From Seminavis robusta (Eukaryota > Bacillariophyta > Bacillariophyceae > Naviculales > Naviculaceae), in NCBI GenBank assembly GCA_903772945.1, contig CAICTM010000021.1, forward strand, positions 120,048 through 184,047: a stretch of 64,000 nucleotides of DNA, read 5' to 3'. The notes below the pieces were generated by a model. That model searched no databases. It was not told where the DNA came from and saw nothing but the letters and a program-made list of their open reading frames with translations. The position numbers and the translations under genes are program-made. Position 1 is the first letter of the stretch; every line of letters begins with the position of its first letter. Positions 32,920 through 42,630 of this stretch are shown piece after piece.

Positions 32920-35193
32920 TTAGCTGGTCCTTCGCTTCTTCGACTTGCTTTCCACCAGCTTCGCAACTTTCTCCATGAGCCTGCTCGCATCGAACGAATC
33001 TTCCTCGTCGGTGTCGATCGTGTGCTCAAGGTACGTGCCTTCTTCAACAGCCCTAGCGTGCACTCGCGACCAGTTTGGGTCGAGAGCCAGGGCATCGGTA
33101 AAGTTGCCAACCACGATAAGCAAATGTTGAGCTCTCGAGCAAGCCACGTCGATGAAATGTGGATCAGCAGCTCGTTGCGGTTTCTGATCCACACAGGTGG
33201 ACACGATGACAACCTTTCGTTCGCTTCCTTGGAACTTGTCCACCGTGTCAATATTTTGAAGCTGGGTCGCCTTGTTCGCATCCACGTTGTCGTCAGCTGA
33301 CAACCCGAGGATGGATTGGGACTTCTTAGCGGGCGACCCCTGGCTCCGGCCATAGACATGGCCTGCGTAGGCATCCAAGTCGTCTTCATTGGCTCCGCAG
33401 ATAAGAGATCGCAGCCTGTCCTTGTGCAAATTGTAAGGTGTCAAAACACAGACATCGTCAAATTGGAGGGATCCTGTGTTGAGCACTTCATTAAAATCTG
33501 CAGAGAACAAGAAGTCGTAGATCTCCTTGACGACTGTTGCTTCGCCATGATTCGCATAGGACTGGTGAAGCTTGCTGAACATCATTTTGGTCCCACGCAC
33601 GTTGATCACAAGAAGAGGTGTCAGTGGCACCGACTTGATCGGGCCACGATCCTTGACGCACTCATCGTCCTCCAGTCGATTGTCGTAGAACAATTCGCTT
33701 ACAACACTCCGAAGAAGTGGGGCCATTCGAAATTGACGCTCCAGCATGACGAAAGGTGCTTTTCCGCTATCGGTGGCAGCATTACTTGTTGCCGACTCCA
33801 TCAAGCGCTCCATCGTTGACTTTCCGTAGCCTTGTTTGCGCAGAGAGTCGCTGATATAGGGCTGAATTTGTTTTGGGTCACCAATAAGCAAGATCTTTTT
33901 CAACGAGGGACAACGAGCCAGCAGCACGAAGAGTTTGGAATCTTCAATCTGTGCAGCCTCGTCCAAGATGAGTGTATCAAAGTTCCAATATGCAGTGCTT
34001 GTTGATGCTTTCTTCTCCTTGCTCGCGTAGTGAATTGTGGTGAAAACAATCTTCTTGGCTCGAATCTGACCTTGGACGAGTTGGTCATTTGTATTTGAGT
34101 TGCTCCCTGGTTGGTTGCCATAACGATCCATGATGGCCTCCGCGTCTCCTTCGGCATACAACCCCATTTTCACAATTTCATCGTCGATGTTGCCCTTGAA
34201 TCCACATCGTATCATGCGTCCCACTAGCCCAGAGATTTTAACGCTCTTGAGCATGAGTGCATCCACTGCCACATTTGAGTTACATACGACCAAAACCTTC
34301 TCCCTTCGCTGGACAGCTTGGGGTAGTAAGCCATGACAGAGTATATGCGATTTCCCCGTCCCTGGTGGCCCTTGACACATAACGATACCCTCTGCAGAGA
34401 GTGCGTCCAGGGCCAATGCTCGCTGTTGCTGATGATTGAATTGGTCCAAATCAATAGCCAAGCCATCAGAACCGGCTTTCGAAGACCCGATCCATTGATC
34501 AAGCTCATCTAGAGTCTTGATATGTGTATCTAAGTGACCTTGCAGAATCTGTTTGGTGACAAGAGAATTCTCCAAACTGGTGGCAGAAATCTCCAACTCT
34601 TTCAATGCCTGAAACAGCGTCTTTTTGAAGGTGCCACCCGCAAGAGGCCGGCAAAAGATTTCTGTTTGCGGTTCCAGGTGAGCAATTTTGGCGGAATCAT
34701 GCCGACTCAGCTGGAAAGCAACACCGTCTTTGCGCAATTGTTTGCAATACGCAAGTGCAACATGCTGGAGTTCGTTGGTGTTGGACTCCTGGCTTTGTGT
34801 TTGCAAGACCACAAAATAGTTGGACCATTGGGAACGAGGAGGCACTTTCTCCACGCTACTTGAAGAGGGCAAAGTCAGGTGAAAGGATTCGGCGGCAGCT
34901 CGACAGTCATATGGCAAATAGAATTTGAGATGCTTCTCAGCCTTTCGGATCCCTTCTTGTTCGGGTTTTGGGAAATTGATTACATGGCAAATCTTGTTGT
35001 GAAATTCTTCTCGCATCAGCTCCAATTGAACCTTTACTTCCAGCTCCACAAACGCCGCCACACTCGGGAACGTGGGCGAGAACCGAGGGAGTTGAAACGG
35101 TCGTTGGAGTCCAGCGATGCTAAAGTGATTCAGAACCACCTCAACAAGATCCAAGGAGGAACTGAGATCCGATGGATATGGTAGGCTTGTCAT
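32920..35193 (-). CDS. UPF1/SMUBP2-like superfamily 1 helicase
   Basis: A 757-residue single-exon protein with all the main SF1B motifs. Walker A GPPGTGKS is near 275-282, motif II LILDEAAQ near 408, motif III IGDPKQIQP near 435 and ERQFRM near 485. Motif V is TVDKFQGSERKVVIVS near 655 and motif VI is CSRAQHLLIVVGN near 683. These place it among the UPF1-like RNA/DNA helicases (UPF1, SMUBP2, Sen1 and relatives). It lacks the UPF1 Cys/His-rich N-terminal domain, and its N-terminus is unassigned. The C-terminus is basic (SKSKKRR), a possible nuclear signal. It is expected to unwind nucleic acid with ATP; the specific pathway cannot be assigned. Confidence 0.88.
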   Translation of the reverse strand: MTSLPYPSDLSSSLDLVEVVLNHFSIAGLQRPFQLPRFSPTFPSVAAFVELEVKVQLELMREEFHNKICHVINFPKPEQEGIRKAEKHLKFYLPYDCRAAAESFHLTLPSSSSVEKVPPRSQWSNYFVVLQTQSQESNTNELQHVALAYCKQLRKDGVAFQLSRHDSAKIAHLEPQTEIFCRPLAGGTFKKTLFQALKELEISATSLENSLVTKQILQGHLDTHIKTLDELDQWIGSSKAGSDGLAIDLDQFNHQQQRALALDALSAEGIVMCQGPPGTGKSHILCHGLLPQAVQRREKVLVVCNSNVAVDALMLKSVKISGLVGRMIRCGFKGNIDDEIVKMGLYAEGDAEAIMDRYGNQPGSNSNTNDQLVQGQIRAKKIVFTTIHYASKEKKASTSTAYWNFDTLILDEAAQIEDSKLFVLLARCPSLKKILLIGDPKQIQPYISDSLRKQGYGKSTMERLMESATSNAATDSGKAPFVMLERQFRMAPLLRSVVSELFYDNRLEDDECVKDRGPIKSVPLTPLLVINVRGTKMMFSKLHQSYANHGEATVVKEIYDFLFSADFNEVLNTGSLQFDDVCVLTPYNLHKDRLRSLICGANEDDLDAYAGHVYGRSQGSPAKKSQSILGLSADDNVDANKATQLQNIDTVDKFQGSERKVVIVSTCVDQKPQRAADPHFIDVACSRAQHLLIVVGNFTDALALDPNWSRVHARAVEEGTYLEHTIDTDEEDSFDASRLMEKVAKLVESKSKKRRTS

Positions 35194-35356
35194 TGTTGCT
35201 ACTGAAAATATTATGTCGCTATTAACCTCGGCAGTCTTGCTGCCAGAGCCCTCAACCCCTTTTAAGTCAGCGGGAGCTGCGATACCTCGGCAGAAAGACA
35301 GATAGAAGAAGGAGGATCATGTTCGAGATTGCACCCATCTTTCAAGCCAGTGCACC

Positions 35357-35482
35357 AGCCCTGGCGACAACACCCGACTACGTCGTGTGTTGCCGCCCGG
35401 TATCATTCATTCCCTCATTGCAACCTTCTTTATTAAGCTAGCCCTGGCGACAACACCCGACTACGTCGTGTGTTGCCGCCCG
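35357..35482. repeat. Duplicated 43-bp hairpin unit
   Basis: Positions 35357-35399 and 35440-35482 are identical over 43 bp, separated by 40 bp of unrelated sequence. Each copy can fold into a hairpin with arms GGCGACAACACCCGAC and GTCGTGTGTTGCCGCC (14 of 16 paired) around a TAC loop. Confidence 0.9.
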
Positions 35483-35681
35483 CTACTCTATAATTTACCA
35501 GCTGCCATTCCCTTATTGTAACTCTAACCTTTACAACTCCTGCTGGCTTATTGTGCTGTTGTGCTGATTGCACTAACCTTAAATATTAATGATTTATTCC
35601 TACCCCTAACTTGTATTGAACCATCAATGTTCAGTTTTGTTGGCTTATGACTATCTCTATCCTTATACTTTGGCTTCACCG

Positions 35682-35729
35682 GAATAGGAAATAGGAAATA
35701 GGAAATAGGAAATAGGAAATAGGAAATAG
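35682..35729. repeat. (AAATAGG)n microsatellite
   Basis: About seven head-to-tail copies of the heptamer GGAAATA, without obvious interruption. Confidence 0.9.
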
Positions 35730-35954
35730 CATTAAAGGGGTTGAGAACTCAGGCAGTTTACCTGCCGAGGTAATTGTTTTTCCTGCTATGGTGGTCCCTG
35801 CAGGTATAAGGGTAGGGTTAGAATAGAAATAAGTCAGCAAAAACTTTTAAAATAAGTATCCTAGTAGGATGGTGCTTTTAAACCAGCTAAAGCTATTTAC
35901 ATGCATCCTAGTAGGGGGAGCTGCTTCTATCAGGAAAAACTCTAAAGCCAGCGA

Positions 35955-36126
35955 ATGCTATATGACTAGTATTCTAACTAGCTAGGGGTATCTGCTTCTA
36001 GCTTGCTATGGAAATCTGCGTCTAGCTAGGGGGAATCTGCTTCTAGCTAGCTAAGTGCAAGTTAAGCACTAGCTAAGCACTAGAGGTATCTGCTTCTAGC
36101 TAGCTAGATAGGGGTATCTGCTTCTA
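35955..36126. repeat. TCTGCTTCTAGCT repeat cluster
   Basis: Several inexact copies of a unit containing GGTATCTGCTTCTAGCTAGC occur near 35990, 36035, 36090 and 36115, with a related TCTGCGTCTAGCT near 36018. They are interspersed with GCTAGCTA runs and an AAGCACTAGCT duplication. Confidence 0.7.
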
Positions 36127-36296
36127 CACTGAAACCTTTCTGCCGAGGTTACACAGCTCCGCTGGCTTATTCTATAAATACTGTAATGGTAGATCGCGGT
36201 GAGGGTGTCGGTAGGCTTCAAGCTGGTGGTATCACCAGGTACAGCTGTACTGCGGTACGTTAGACAGATATGAGTGTCTCCCGCGCTTGTTTGACT

Positions 36297-36321
36297 GAAT
36301 CGAATCGAATCGAATCGAATC
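36297..36321. repeat. (GAATC)n microsatellite
   Basis: Five head-to-tail copies of the pentamer. The same pentamer (as GATTC) recurs at 48467-48487 and beside the palindrome at 11118-11130. Confidence 0.85.
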
Positions 36322-36865
36322 GCTTGTTGTGGAAGGTTGTTCCTTGGAGAGGTTGATGCTTTAAGTCTTCAAAGACACGTTTAAGTCTTCAAAGACACCT
36401 GAGAGTCCAGCTCCCAAACCGCCCACGCTCATCAGGACCTTCTCTTCGGAAGGGAAACTTGGGCTACCGGTACTAGTACCTCGTAGACCAAACTCACGCC
36501 TTTGAGTTTGGGCTACTCCAGCAGCCCAAACTTGTTCCTTTGAGCTTGGGCTACTTGAGTACAGTGTAACCCAAATTGCTCCATGCCCAGCCTGCAACCT
36601 AAGTCCCCGACTTGGTGAATTCTAGAGGAATATCAGTTGAGGTGCTCGAGCAGCTCAAAATTTGAGCTACTCGAGTAGCTAGTCCAAACAAGTGCCCGTA
36701 TGCATGTTAGGCTACTCAAGCAGCCCAAACAAGCAGAACATATTGGGCTACTCGAGTAGCCCCATGCAATAGCTAATCATTGGGATACTTGAGTAGTCTA
36801 GACCCCTCCACCTACGTAATCCCGGCCGGATAAACGTTGGCAAAGAAAGCCACACAATCCTGACA

Positions 36866-37150
36866 CCCCCTCATGCCAATGCGAGCCACAATAATGAGAC
36901 CCCGCTCACCCAAAAGTCCACCATGGATAAGCAGTGCCAAGTTATTCATTACGATTACGCTTACGCACAAAGATATGTAGTGTTCATGTTGTTAAATTCT
37001 ATGTACTACTGCGCCGAAGGCTGTTGCTTTTGTTGCACTCCTTCAACACCAGCAAAGTTATTTCATTGAGGCCGTCCCGAAGTGGCAGCGAACCCCAGCC
37101 CGCAATGTTATTTGTGAAAACTTGTTTTCCAGTAGATTTGGCGTTCCAAA
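36866..37150. repeat. Dispersed repeat, copy B
   Basis: Blocks ACAATAATGAGACCCCG, AGTCCACCATGGATA and GAAAACTTG, then TTTTCCAG and ATTTGG, occur in the same order as in copy A at about 32695-32850. Copy B carries an extra stretch of about 115 bp in the middle (about 36945-37060). The divergence suggests an old mobile or segmental repeat. No coding function is seen. Confidence 0.65.
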
Positions 37151-37666
37151 AGTAGAATACTGGTGGGGAAAAAGGGGTTTTAGACCTCAACCGTGCGAAT
37201 TTATGGAATCTAGCTCAGTACTAATGTACCGGTATCGGTACATGTACAGAAATAAATGAGAAAAGGTATTTTTTACTTTTTACAAGAGAGTGACGCGCAT
37301 GCAGCACAAAACTGGCACGAGACCATAAAGACTGGCATCACCAAGGTACCAGTACCACTCTGGCCAGGAGTAGCACTGGAGGACCTGGTACGTACAAAGA
37401 TACTTTACAACCGAACAGAAAGATAGCAGGATGAAGTTGTACCTGTGGCCAAAGGTGTCATGCTCTCTTGGGTGTTGTGCAATTTTTTAAAATGCAAAGA
37501 CCAAACTTTTGGGGGCTTTGACACCCTTTCATGAAACTGGCACAGAGATACTTTCTCGTCACTGCTTGGATCCATTATTCTACGGCAGCAGTTGTTAATC
37601 TCCTGCTACCTCTGGCTAGCTAGTTGAGATCCAGTTCCATCGTCGCAAAGTTATAATTAGTTTGAG

Positions 37667-38348
37667 ATGAAGGTTATCACTTCGGTTCTTACAGGTGCCT
37701 TGCTGCTGATGGCTGTGGGTGTTCACTCCCAGAAAGGTTGGTAGAACTTGACTTGGAAGAAACTTTTGAAGCTCGGTCTCGCACTCACGATGACTTCTAA
37801 CTCCTTTACTCTCTCGAAATCTCTTTTGCTGCACTGCAGAGGACAGTGATGAGGACATGCCAGCTGCACCTTGTAGCCCTGGCTGGTTGGCGCAGCAGGA
37901 CTTGACCTTTGTTTTGGAATTTGGCGACAACATTGAGAGCTTTTCAGTAGTAGTTCCCTCCACTGGGGAGAATACAGCTGGAGAGACTTACTTGACCGTT
38001 GGTGATATTCTGCAGGATGCTGGTGGAGCATCCATCGGAAGAATCTTTGAAACTGGAATTCGCATGAACGAAAACCCAAATGGAGGAGGCGTGGATGAAG
38101 GAGAAGCCCCTTCCTATTGGTACTTCACTGGCACACTGCACAACCCCTTTGGTTGCGCTGGAACAATCACTTATGCTGGGCCCTACTTCAACGAGGGTGA
38201 TACAGGCGTCTTTACCATCACTGGAGGGAGTGGAGATTTCCTTGGTGCCTCTGGCGTCATCCAGGACACATATGACGGAGACTTGGATGTGTCCGTACGT
38301 GATGTGGAACTCAGCATAGGTATGATGCACGGCGGTATGATGGGCTAG
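37667..38348 (+). CDS. Secreted AOC-barrel/dirigent-like protein
   Basis: Exons 37667-37736 and 37840-38348 give 192 residues. The first exon encodes almost exactly the signal peptide (MKVITSVLTGALLLMAVGVHSQ). The mature chain has LTVGDILQDA, SIGRIFETGIRMN, YWYFTGTLHNPFGCAGTITY, GVFTITGGSGDFLGASG and a His/Met/Gly tail. This alternating beta pattern with GGSGDFxGASG is that of allene-oxide-cyclase-barrel or dirigent-like folds. Such proteins guide small-molecule coupling or bind ligands, and the role in algae is not established. Conserved introns after signal peptides are common, and frame continuity supports this junction. The donor GTTGGT is weaker than usual. Confidence 0.72.
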
Positions 38349-38866
38349 CTAGTAGGTGATTGGCCGGTCTCGTTTTGTTGTAATAGGCAGACACTTTACG
38401 TGATATCGCAATCATTGCCTATGGTTTCTCTGCTCTTGTTTCCGTGCCAGCTAGCAATTCGAGTGACACAGCTCTATTCGATGGGTCATCGAATCTTTGT
38501 GGAAAAAGTTAGTACCTGGCCCGCCTTTTTGAAACTGGGTTCTTGCAACCATCCCTTTCCGAACTTTGGACGACTTGAGCAGACGAAACCATGATACTGG
38601 GACACATTCTCTCTCTGTGCAGCAAGTAGATTGTAGTGTTCCTTCTTGGATTCCGTACCCACCCGCAACGACACTCCAGCTCGAGCCATCTAGTAGCCGG
38701 TATCGTCATCTTTGAATTGGCATAGGTTCCCATGGAATCCAAAATCGCATCTCGTGCAGACTCCTTTGACAGCAAAGAATGGAATCGAAAAGTTAGCGAA
38801 TCAGCTGTTCCTGATATTAGTGCAACATCCCTGACTTACCGTACACAGAGTCGCACTCGCATCCGT
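38349..38866. other. Convergent intergenic region
   Basis: No gene is firmly supported. Just 3' of the EGF/membrane gene (minus strand) an NGCECDSVYG-coding stretch (about 38827-38858) ends at a good donor GTAAGT, so an additional 3' exon of that gene may exist here. Confidence 0.4.
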
Positions 38867-41511
38867 TTAGTGAAGTTTGATTGAACCTGGCCCGAAAATC
38901 CGCACAGCTAAATCTGGTGGGAACGAGCAGTCATCAAGCTTCAGTGTCATGACTTCAAACCGCGCATTCACACAGGCACTTGGCGCTTTGATTGAAAACT
39001 CACGCATGTTCGCACATCGTGCCGGCATAGCTTTGAAGCCCGCTTCTAGGATTCGTGCAATTGCAGTAGCTGTCCGTACCAGACCCATAGCAAATGCCAC
39101 CATTCTCGCATGGGTATCTATTATCGCTGCACACTTTGCAGATGAAGCTCCCACCCCAGGGACGGTTCGTATCTGCTTTCGCCCCAACATTCGTGTTACT
39201 CTCGTCCAACTGTGCAGCAAACCATTGCACATTGATAGGATCAACCTCGTGCGATTCGGTCCCAAATTGGACTGGTGAGCTAAAGAGAAACGGGGTAAAG
39301 TGTTGGTAGTCACTGGTGACGTTGACAACTTGTCGAGTGCGATCAGCGCGATCAAATATTGTTGCAACGTGGGAGAGGTTCGTTCCGGCAGTTTCCGCCG
39401 ATACCTCTTGAGGCAAACCATACATGATCCACCGATATCCAGCAAATACAACGATGAGATCCACGAATCCTGCAGAATCCGTGGAAACGTACAGGGGTCG
39501 ACCGTAGTATTGATTGGATTGTCCCTCCTCCAGTACACGTGTGTAGTTTTGTCGAGTAAAGGGCAGAGTGTTTGGCACAGTGGACAAGTGTACGTCGGAC
39601 CTGCGATCCAGTGCCATGGCAGGGCAAACGTCCGCCTCCAAAAACTCACAATTCAACCCGAGATAGCCTTCATTGCAAATGCAAACGTTGTCTTCGCACT
39701 GTCCATGTCCAGGGGTGCAGATATGTTCTGTACAATCGCTGCAACTCAAATACAGCCAATCCATCGGAACGGGTCCTAGTTCCTTGGTCAAAGCAAACCA
39801 AGTGGATCCGGCTACTTCAATGACATCAAAGGATGTCGTCGTGGAGCTCACAATGAAATAGTTGCAATAATCTTCGTCACCTATGTAAGAGAAAGCCCAG
39901 GCTTGCAATTGGCCGCAATAAGCCAATCGCATAGTTTGAGTCCGGTCAACATACACGGCCCTGCCGTTGAAGCGATTCCCAGCGTTCAAGCTCTCCGCTT
40001 CAAAGAATCCGCTTGAATAGGGCCATTCGTGCGAATGAAGATCGCCGAACCTACATTGAGAATCGACAAAAGTTTCTTTAGTTCTTGCGGTTGCAGCAAC
40101 TCTACCACACAACCTTGCTGACAAAAAGCCACTCAACTCACTGTATGTACAATCGTTGACACATGAATCGACCACTCCACTGCCATGAGGTTACAATGAT
40201 AGCAGGAATGTAGAGGCTGATTGTGAAGATGAGCAAGAATGCACGACGGACCCCATCCTTTTGTCGTTTCTTTTTTGTGTGTATCATGACGTTCCCCACC
40301 CGGTCGCAATCCTTTCGAACTCGTCGAGTGATGAGCCCCATAGAGGCAACTGTAAAGGCCACATCGTCAATGTCTTGGACAAAGTGCAGGGCAGCAAAAT
40401 TTAAGCAGAGTTCCACCACTGATGTGCTTCGAAACATCAAAACCATGAGGTCAGCAGTAAGAAGGATGCCAACCAAGAATTGGCAAGTGCCTGCAAGATA
40501 CCACTTTGTAACTTGGAAAGCAAAATGGCAGAGGATGCATCAAAATGAGGGTTAGGAAGGAACCATGGGGCATGCAGTCGGTCAGGGCAGCAACCTTTGG
40601 CACACTCACAGGTGGCATGGGGATATTCCTTGATGGTTTCTGAATCGTATCCATAGAGCAAATGGGTAAAACCGACGAACAAGTCACCCTGGCCTGCAGC
40701 AAAGTTGGAAATGAGTAGGACCCCTATAAACTGTATACCAAGAAGATTGGATCATTCACCCAAATAGATGTTGAGACGTCAATAACCTGCAGATGCCACA
40801 CGCACCGCTTACGCTTCATTGCTCGCCGTCACAAACGTGAACCATGTCTGCATGCAAACCTCCTTACCTGGGCTATTTTTACTTCAATCGATACGTCAGG
40901 AGGAATGGAGGTAGGATTGCGCACACCATTAGTTTCAATCGGGTCTGCAGAAAAGTCCACCAAGTCCACCACTAGTCCATACATGCACAGATTAGGGAGA
41001 GGAGGAGGAGAGAGATGAGTTCCACGGGGTAGCAATAGACAATTATGATATTCACCCATACATTTATCATGTCATCCTATGTTGCAAAGGAGACCTCAGA
41101 GAGGGAATCACAATGAAGTAACTTACAGGCAAGAGCAGCTAGAATAAATTGCGCAGCAAAGACCAGTCCGGCAAAACTAAATGAGACTGAAAAAACCTGG
41201 CAAAAACAAAAACAAGTGATCAGATCCATTCATCCACCTAGCTAGTCAGCTGATAAGAGCCTACAACCGGTACTTACCGGCACTATGCTCATGAGGCTGT
41301 AGATGTCGCTGGTCATGGCATGTTCTTTTCTGTCTTCGTCCTCAGTTTGGGTTCGTGCAGAATCATCTCCTGCATAAGGATCTAGAATTGGTTGAATGCT
41401 CTCTTGAATTTTGGCGGTCAGAGAAGTAGTCCAGGTTTCTTCTTGCTTGTCCTCGTTGCCGTCGCCCGTACCGGCATTGTTCTCGTGGGAATCCTTTTCG
41501 TTCTCGTCCAT
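38867..41511 (-). CDS. Multi-exon EGF-like transmembrane protein of diatom type
   Basis: The model has exons 41511-41278, 41196-41127, 40971-40868, 40786-40739, 40688-40610, 40511-40142, 40050-39004 and 38978-38867, totalling 687 residues in frame. Junctions are GT-AG. Exons 3 and 5 have alternative acceptors, and the last gap (25 bp) is abnormal. An acidic N-terminus leads to a membrane segment (FAGLVFAAQFILAALA). Further hydrophobic blocks follow: KWYLAGTCQFLVGILLTADL, then LNFAALHFVQDIDDVAF, and AFLLIFTISLYIPAIIVTS. The C-terminal part is extracellular, with QFGDLHSHEWPYSSG, one EGF-like unit (HGQCEDNVCICNEGYLGLNC) and a second (CENGGICYG...YCNC). It matches a diatom membrane family of unknown role that I recall. 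The 3' end is uncertain. Confidence 0.68.
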
Positions 41512-42630
41512 TGTAATACTGATGCCCGATCTAGCTAGGTTAGTTCCTCAGTCTTCAGTGTCCAAAAGGCGCCCCTCCTTTCCAATTGGATCTCTAGCTA
41601 TAGTAGTCCTTCTAACTAATGCCCGTATCGATCGTCTCAACGAGTCTGATGAATGAGAATGGAGGCTTCGCCAATTGCTCTTGCAATATTATTGTCGCTG
41701 CTCTTCAAACTTTCTCCCTCCGACGTCATGACGTCATGCAGTCCAGTCACCCCAGTGACTGAGCCAGAGATTTACGTGACCATCGGACGGACTATCTTTT
41801 TTAGAACACCAAAACTGCAAGATCGCGAAGCAAACTACAGTACTAGTACCTGGTACGGGAGGCAGGACCAGGTTTACTTCGTCAAACTACTCGGATGCGG
41901 AGTACTCCATTCGCCCTCCTCCATGCAAGATCCACAGCTTCAATGTACTTTCATTGCTAATGTCGACCTATCACCACGCCTCGCCTCAATGTTACCACCT
42001 GAATTTTCTCCTCTTGGATTGGTGATTGGTGCCTATTTCTTGCCTCTGATGAAAGCTCAATGCTCCATCAGGAGCAGCTTGCATACTCTATGTTCTGGCT
42101 TCCAATGATGGACGATAACACCTCTACCATGCTCATTAACGAGCACTTTCCCAAGTTCAAGACGAACTTTCGCATGTCACGCACAACACCCTGACTACCC
42201 AGTTGTTGTGTCTTCTGGGTGGTGGGTGGGCTCGTTATTCTTGTCATGGCGTAGATTGGTTGCCACAACAATGCGATGAACTGCAACTTTTTCAATGACA
42301 GCTTCTTGGATACAGCCCTTACTGTTTCCATGGATCATTGGATCATTGGTGAAAGACAACAGTAGCATGAGATTTGGTCATCTCTAGCTAGATGCATATA
42401 AAGAAGATTGACCGAATCCACAAAACAACAAAATACTCTGTACTATCACAGGTACCTTTTGGACTTGTTTCTCGAATTTGTGGTTGGGCCTGGTATCCTG
42501 GGCTTATTCAAGCCCGATGTGACCTCGAGAAGCTGGGTGTCTTGCGCTGCAAGATTGGAAGTGTTTGCAATGCCAATGCCATGCTACTGGTTGAACATCC
42601 CACAGCAGAGCAAACCAAACACTGAGGGGA
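41512..42630. other. Intergenic region with one doubtful ORF
   Basis: A plus frame at 41653-42108 (151 residues, MRMEASPIALAILLSLLFKL...) has a signal-like start but no recognised family and ends in low-quality sequence. It could be a small secreted protein or chance. Nothing else is supported. Confidence 0.3.

Larger units (their letters stand above)
35194..37666. other. Repeat-dense intergenic region
   Basis: There are about 2.5 kb without a gene. It holds a duplicated 43-bp hairpin unit, an (AAATAGG)n microsatellite, repeated TCTGCTTCTAGCT units and (GAATC)n. A 20-bp tandem TTAAGTCTTCAAAGACAC occurs at about 36360-36400, a series of CTCGAG-centred palindromes lies between 36460 and 36790, and copy B of a dispersed repeat is also here. 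CTGCCGAGGT-type words recur at 35761, 36140 and, inverted, at 35227. Confidence 0.7.

Noticed and set aside
32709-33389. Alternative minus frame overlapping the helicase 3' end
   Set aside because: It lies in a different frame from the helicase with all its conserved motifs. Its 3' part is the dispersed repeat copy A.
35682-36321. CRISPR-like regular repeats
   Set aside because: The units are microsatellites or irregular, without uniform spacers, and the genome is eukaryotic.
41653-42108. Possible secreted 151-residue protein
   Set aside because: Signal-like start but no domain and poor 3' sequence. Mentioned under the gap, not listed as a gene.
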